Assembly (NCBI GenBank): GCA_031553935.1
Contig: JAVBKS010000051.1
Coordinates: 1 to 8,150, forward strand
Length of the DNA stretch: 8,150 bases
Direction: 5' to 3'
Source: JAISDD01 sp031553935
GTDB lineage: Bacteria > Bacillota > Syntrophomonadia > Syntrophomonadales > Syntrophomonadaceae
Made by a program: the position numbers and the translations under genes. The notes beneath the pieces were generated by a model. It searched no databases. It saw only the letters and a program-made list of their open reading frames with translations, and was not told where the DNA came from. This document shows positions 5,948-8,150 of this stretch, piece after piece (the first letter of the stretch is position 1; each line of letters starts with the position of its first letter).

Positions 5948-5975
5948 ATATCGTAAATTGAATCAAAATACTTGA
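5948..5975 (-). promoter_or_regulatory. Possible SigD promoter for the 139-aa gene
   Basis: On the - strand TCAAGTAT starts the -35 region (TCAA at 5975-5972, consensus TAAA) and TACGATAT (5955-5948, consensus GCCGATAT) the -10, with 16 nt between TCAA and the -10 box, one longer than ideal. The -35 lies within the perfect palindrome TTGAATATTCAA (5972-5983), which could be a regulator site. The distance to the gene start, about 48 nt, is reasonable. Confidence 0.4.
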
Positions 5976-6012
5976 ATATTCAACCGAAAACAGGACTATA
6001 GTAGCAATTTGT

Positions 6013-6039
6013 TAAAGGTTATGCTCAATTGTACGATAA
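6013..6039 (+). promoter_or_regulatory. SigD (flagellar sigma-28) promoter upstream of flaG
   Basis: TAAA (6013-6016), exactly 15 nt, then TACGATAA (6032-6039) compares with the sigma-28 consensus TAAA-N15-GCCGATAA: all four -35 bases and six of eight -10 bases match. Late flagellar genes such as flaG and fliS are known SigD targets in Bacillus, so site and context agree. The transcript would have an untranslated leader of roughly 80 nt. Confidence 0.7.
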
Positions 6040-6091
6040 TAATATATAGTTTCGAAAATCACTTAAGGCAATGTAGTTTGGAGATTGCATT

Positions 6092-6148
6092 ATGAGCCCA
6101 ACACTATTAATGTGGAAGGAAGTGTATCATGAAGTTGGAAAGCATTAA
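6092..6148 (+). CDS. Possible 18-codon upstream ORF overlapping the flaG start
   Basis: ATG at 6092, preceded by GGAG (6080-6083) at 8-nt spacing, opens an 18-residue frame that ends at 6148, inside flaG and in another frame. GCAAT (6068-6072) and ATTGC (6084-6088) form a stem whose loop holds that GGAG. This could be a leader peptide tuning flaG translation, or chance; nothing about the peptide itself resembles a known leader. Confidence 0.2.
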   Translation: MSPTLLMWKEVYHEVGKH

Positions 6149-6491
6149 TTTCCGGGGCTATGTACCTAATCAGTATTACGGCCAAGAGCTATGGGATGAT
6201 AAGAATCAAGAGCATAAAAGTAAGCCTGTCAGCGTCACCAATAAACAAGAGATCAATGGTGAATATCTAAAAGATGCGATTAACTATACTAACCGTGCAG
6301 TTAGAATTATTGATTATCATATTGAATTCAGGCTTTATAAAGAAAGCGGTGATTATCAAGTTAAGGTGGTCAATAATGATACCGGAGAGGTTTTAAGAAC
6401 TATTCCTAATGATGCCATGATGGAGATCGCCGCAAAAATTAAGCAAAGGCTGCAGGAATCAATTGGAATCGTAGTCGATGAATTTGTTTAA
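6129..6491 (+). CDS. flaG: Flagellar protein FlaG (YvyC family)
   Basis: A 120-aa member of the FlaG family, a small flagellum-associated protein whose loss changes filament length in some bacteria. After a poorly conserved, polar N-terminus (1-45), the conserved domain begins near residue 55: a helix, then IEFRLYKESGDYQVKVVN (65-82), the hallmark NDTGEVLRTIP (82-92), and an amphipathic helix ending in IGIVVDEFV (112-120). The TGEVxRxIP motif makes the family call reliable. GGAAG (6118-6122) sits 6 nt before the ATG. It is the first gene of a flagellar cluster and lies behind a good SigD promoter. In B. subtilis, fliD follows at this point; here fliS comes next after a 68-nt gap. Confidence 0.88.
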   Translation: MKLESINFRGYVPNQYYGQELWDDKNQEHKSKPVSVTNKQEINGEYLKDAINYTNRAVRIIDYHIEFRLYKESGDYQVKVVNNDTGEVLRTIPNDAMMEIAAKIKQRLQESIGIVVDEFV

Positions 6492-6500
6492 TTTTACTAT

Positions 6501-6526
6501 TAAGAAGCTAGTCTTTAAATCGATAT
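6501..6526 (+). promoter_or_regulatory. Weak SigD-like site before fliS
   Basis: TAAG (6501-6504), 14 nt, then ATCGATAT (6519-6526) matches three of four and six of eight consensus positions, but with one nt less spacing than ideal. It sits in the 68-nt gap between flaG and fliS, where fliD would normally lie, and could give fliS its own start. Read-through from the flaG promoter is the simpler explanation. Confidence 0.25.
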
Positions 6527-6559
6527 ATTAACTTAGAGAATAAAAGGGAGGATAGGCAA

Positions 6560-6988
6560 TTGGGTGCAAATGGGCAAGCTTATTTACAGTACCTTAAAAC
6601 TAGCGTTGAGACAACAAGCCCGGGAAAACTGCTGTTAATGCTTTTTGATGGCGCGATCAAGAATTTGAATACCGCGAAGAATGCAATCGAAAGGAAAGAT
6701 TTTAATTTAGCTCATAATAATATTATTGCAACACAAGACATCGTAGCTGAACTAATAACTACACTGCGGATGGATTACGAGATATCAACCAAATTATTAG
6801 CGCTTTATGAATACTTCATGCAGCAATTGATAAAAGCAAATATTAAAAAAGACACGGTGCTAATTGATGAAGTCCTAGACTATTTTGTTGAAATGCATTC
6901 TACTTGGGAGCAGGCAATAAAAACATTAGGACCTGTAGTAATAAATAATGAAACACAGCCGATCGGTAGACTTAATATTTCTGGATGA
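6560..6988 (+). CDS. fliS: Flagellin export chaperone FliS
   Basis: A 142-aa cytoplasmic four-helix chaperone that binds the C-terminus of flagellin, preventing early polymerisation and delivering it to the type III export gate. The sequence has the family features: AYLQYLKTSVETTSPGKLLLMLFDGAIK (about residues 7-34), where SPGKLLLMLFDGAI is the signature, then AHNNIIATQDIVAELITTL (50-68) and LLALYEYFMQQLIKANIKKD (79-98). The last part, TWEQAIK, closes the fourth helix. The start is a TTG at 6560 chosen because AGGGAGG (6545-6551) lies 8 nt upstream, and no in-frame ATG or GTG precedes the conserved region. The stop overlaps the next gene's first possible ATG (ATGA, 6985-6988), implying coupled translation. 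Confidence 0.9.
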   Translation: MGANGQAYLQYLKTSVETTSPGKLLLMLFDGAIKNLNTAKNAIERKDFNLAHNNIIATQDIVAELITTLRMDYEISTKLLALYEYFMQQLIKANIKKDTVLIDEVLDYFVEMHSTWEQAIKTLGPVVINNETQPIGRLNISG

Positions 6989-7455
6989 TAGGTAGAAAAA
7001 TGACGTTTGACTTAATAGAACAATATCGCCAAATTCATAATCTATTTCGAGACATTTTATTCTTGGCCAGTAAGCAAGCTGAAATGATTGAGACTGCCTT
7101 TTCTGATTTAGATTTATCAGAGACTAATGATAATGGTCCAGTTAATGATAATGCTATTAACCTTATCCTGGCACAACGGGATGATTTAGCTAAGTCAATC
7201 GAGGTTTTAGGTACGAGGATAAAAGACGGTCATTTAGCAAAAGATGATGAAGAAGAAGTTAATAAGTTGATAAAGGGAATCACAAGCATAATCAACGAGA
7301 TTCAGAAAAATGATGCAATTAGCCGGAAATTTGCTCTGAGCATACACAATGAACTGGAAAAGAAAATTGGCTCTTTGCAGAAAAATCGACAAGCAGTAAA
7401 TGCTTACAATAGTTTGGGAATTTATGCGCCGGTTTTTCTTGATAAGAAAAAGTAA
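6985..7455 (+). CDS. fliT: FliT/FlgN-like flagellar chaperone (putative)
   Basis: A 156-aa soluble, almost wholly helical protein with coiled-coil-like heptads across about 40-130 (two long charged helices). It ends in AYNSLGIYAPVFLDKKK (140-156); a terminal AY-x(8)-F(I/L)DKKK tail is common in small FlgN/FliT-type flagellar chaperones of Firmicutes. Its place, directly after fliS and before hpf, is that of fliT in B. subtilis. FliT binds the cap protein FliD, while FlgN serves the hook-filament junction proteins; sequence alone does not separate them. Two starts are possible: ATG 6985, sharing ATGA with the fliS stop, or ATG 7000, which has TAGGT (6989-6993) at good spacing and loses five residues. 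I keep 6985 for completeness, but 7000 may be the true start. No SigD site is needed because of the overlap. Confidence 0.65.
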   Translation: MIGRKMTFDLIEQYRQIHNLFRDILFLASKQAEMIETAFSDLDLSETNDNGPVNDNAINLILAQRDDLAKSIEVLGTRIKDGHLAKDDEEEVNKLIKGITSIINEIQKNDAISRKFALSIHNELEKKIGSLQKNRQAVNAYNSLGIYAPVFLDKKK

Positions 7456-7490
7456 AGGTTTTGAGTGTCAAATGTTATGATTATGAGTTC

Positions 7491-7532
7491 GAGTTTATTC
7501 TGGGAAAGGTCCTTTGGGTAAACTCTTTTTTT
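7491..7532 (+). terminator. Intrinsic terminator after the flagellar genes
   Basis: GAGTTTATTC (7491-7500) pairs with GGGTAAACTC (7516-7525) as a 10-bp stem including two G-T pairs. AAAG/CTTT (7505-7508 and 7512-7515) makes an inner stem, and seven T (7526-7532) follow. The stem plus T-run 36 nt after the fliT-like stop is a textbook Rho-independent terminator, separating the flagellar cluster from hpf. A CCCCGGGG palindrome (7541-7548) lies just beyond. Confidence 0.88.
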
Positions 7533-7642
7533 ATTGAAAGCCCCGGGGTGCAATTGCTTAATATAGTTATTATTTACATTAATAGGCTAATATTTCGGTA
7601 TATACTTTGTAAATCTGAAAGGATTTTGGGACTAAAGAATAG

Positions 7643-7648
7643 TATAAT
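7643..7648 (+). promoter_or_regulatory. Candidate -10 box for hpf
   Basis: A perfect TATAAT lies 28 nt before the hpf ATG, but no good -35 stands at 16-18 nt upstream, so activation or another sigma factor may be involved. AGGATTT (7620-7626) recalls the SigH -35, yet the GAAT at 7637-7640 is about four nt too close. Because a terminator precedes, some promoter must exist in 7533-7650. Confidence 0.35.
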
Positions 7649-7675
7649 ATAAGCAATCGGAAAGGATGTGGTTTT

Positions 7676-8150
7676 ATGAATTTTGAAATCAGGGGTAAGC
7701 ATATCGACATAACTGAGGCATTAAAAGAATATACCACGAGAAGGCTTTCCAAGTTGGAAAAGTATTTGGATGATGTAAAAGGAGCGCAAGTCTCCTTATC
7801 AGTGGAAGGTGAAAGGCACACTATTGAAGTTACTATTCCGCTTAATGGAATGATTCTTCGGGGGGAAGAAACAACCAATGATATGTACACATCTATTGAC
7901 TTAGTGGAAGAAAAACTTGAAAAGCAGATTGAAAAATATAAGACGAAATTGTATAGGCATAATCGCGGTGCAGGACTTAAGAAAGCCTTAGCAGAAGAAA
8001 TCCAAGAACAATTAAAAGACGATGACAAAGGCTCAGAGAACTTTAGAATTGTCAGGTCTAAGCGCTTTGCATTAAAGCCAATGGATGAAGAAGAGGCAAT
8101 AATGCAAATGAATTTATTAGGCCATAATTTCTTTGTATTCTTTAACGCCA
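7676..8150 (+). CDS. hpf: Long-form ribosome hibernation promoting factor (3' end outside window)
   Basis: The first 158 codons of HPF/RaiA, cut by the window end. HPF binds the 30S decoding region, and in long form dimerises 70S ribosomes to 100S when growth slows. MNFEIRGKHIDITEALKEYT opens the N-terminal domain, and the acidic/basic helix follows (DLVEEKLEKQIEKYKTKL, about 75-92). A charged linker (about 95-120) leads into the C-terminal dimerisation domain, shown by FRIVRSKRFALKPMDEEEA (about 122-140) and then MNLLGHNFFVFFNA. Presence of the latter makes this the long form typical of Firmicutes; only about 20-30 residues should be missing. AAAGGATG (7661-7668) is the ribosome site. It follows fliT in B. 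subtilis too, but here a strong terminator suggests separate control. Confidence 0.93.
   Translation, partial: MNFEIRGKHIDITEALKEYTTRRLSKLEKYLDDVKGAQVSLSVEGERHTIEVTIPLNGMILRGEETTNDMYTSIDLVEEKLEKQIEKYKTKLYRHNRGAGLKKALAEEIQEQLKDDDKGSENFRIVRSKRFALKPMDEEEAIMQMNLLGHNFFVFFNA

Noticed and set aside
7620..7640. SigH promoter for hpf
   Set aside because: The -35-like AGGATTT is good, but the GAAT element is about four nt too close.
7461..7652. 63-aa + strand ORF
   Set aside because: TTG start without a good ribosome site, running through the terminator and the hpf promoter region; low-complexity hydrophobic sequence.
7579..8028. 149-aa - strand ORF
   Set aside because: Antisense of the clearly recognisable hpf gene; the Ser-rich, Phe-rich translation is typical of a shadow frame.
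1..8150. CRISPR array, tRNA, rRNA or intact insertion sequence
   Set aside because: No regularly spaced direct repeats, no cloverleaf, and no transposase were seen on either strand.

Overview
The window looks like part of a flagellar and surface-sugar region from a low-to-mid GC, spore-former-type Firmicute. Shine-Dalgarno sites are strong, there are SigD-like flagellar promoters, and the gene order flaG, fliS, fliT-like, hpf is the one known from Bacillus subtilis (there with fliD). Codon use and protein style would fit the Negativicutes or Clostridia, but that placement is inference.

Positions 1-858 hold a self-contained type II toxin-antitoxin pair: a Phd/YefM-type antitoxin and a RelE/ParE-type toxin overlapping by 8 nt. 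Upstream is a near-consensus SigA promoter, with a 10-bp palindrome at the expected transcription start. Positions 859-1233 have no gene but are dense in inverted repeats. The strongest is a compact, nested helix arrangement at 1056-1176 that looks like a structured RNA of unknown class.

Positions 1234-5365 carry a tight four-gene + strand operon for a nonulosonate sugar, most likely pseudaminic acid used to glycosylate flagellin: a PseG-type UDP-sugar hydrolase, a PseB/CapD-type 4,6-dehydratase with an S-M-K instead of S-Y-K triad, an extended SDR epimerase-like protein, and a PseC-type PLP aminotransferase. Two SDR enzymes next to PseC recall the two-enzyme Pen/Pal route of Bacillus thuringiensis, rather than the single PseB of Helicobacter and Campylobacter. 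The acetyltransferase (PseH), synthase (PseI) and CMP-transferase (PseF) are absent, so the pathway must be completed elsewhere. A 15-bp hairpin follows, shared with a convergent gene.

Positions 5481-5900 (- strand) encode an unrecognised 139-aa helical protein. It is divergent from the flagellar genes across an intergenic region with SigD-like promoters facing both ways. Then come flaG, fliS (TTG start), a fliT/flgN-like chaperone gene, a strong intrinsic terminator, and a long-form ribosome hibernation factor gene (hpf) cut by the window end. The cap gene fliD, normally between flaG and fliS, is missing. Taken together, the region makes and decorates the flagellar filament, followed by an independently terminated stationary-phase ribosome factor.
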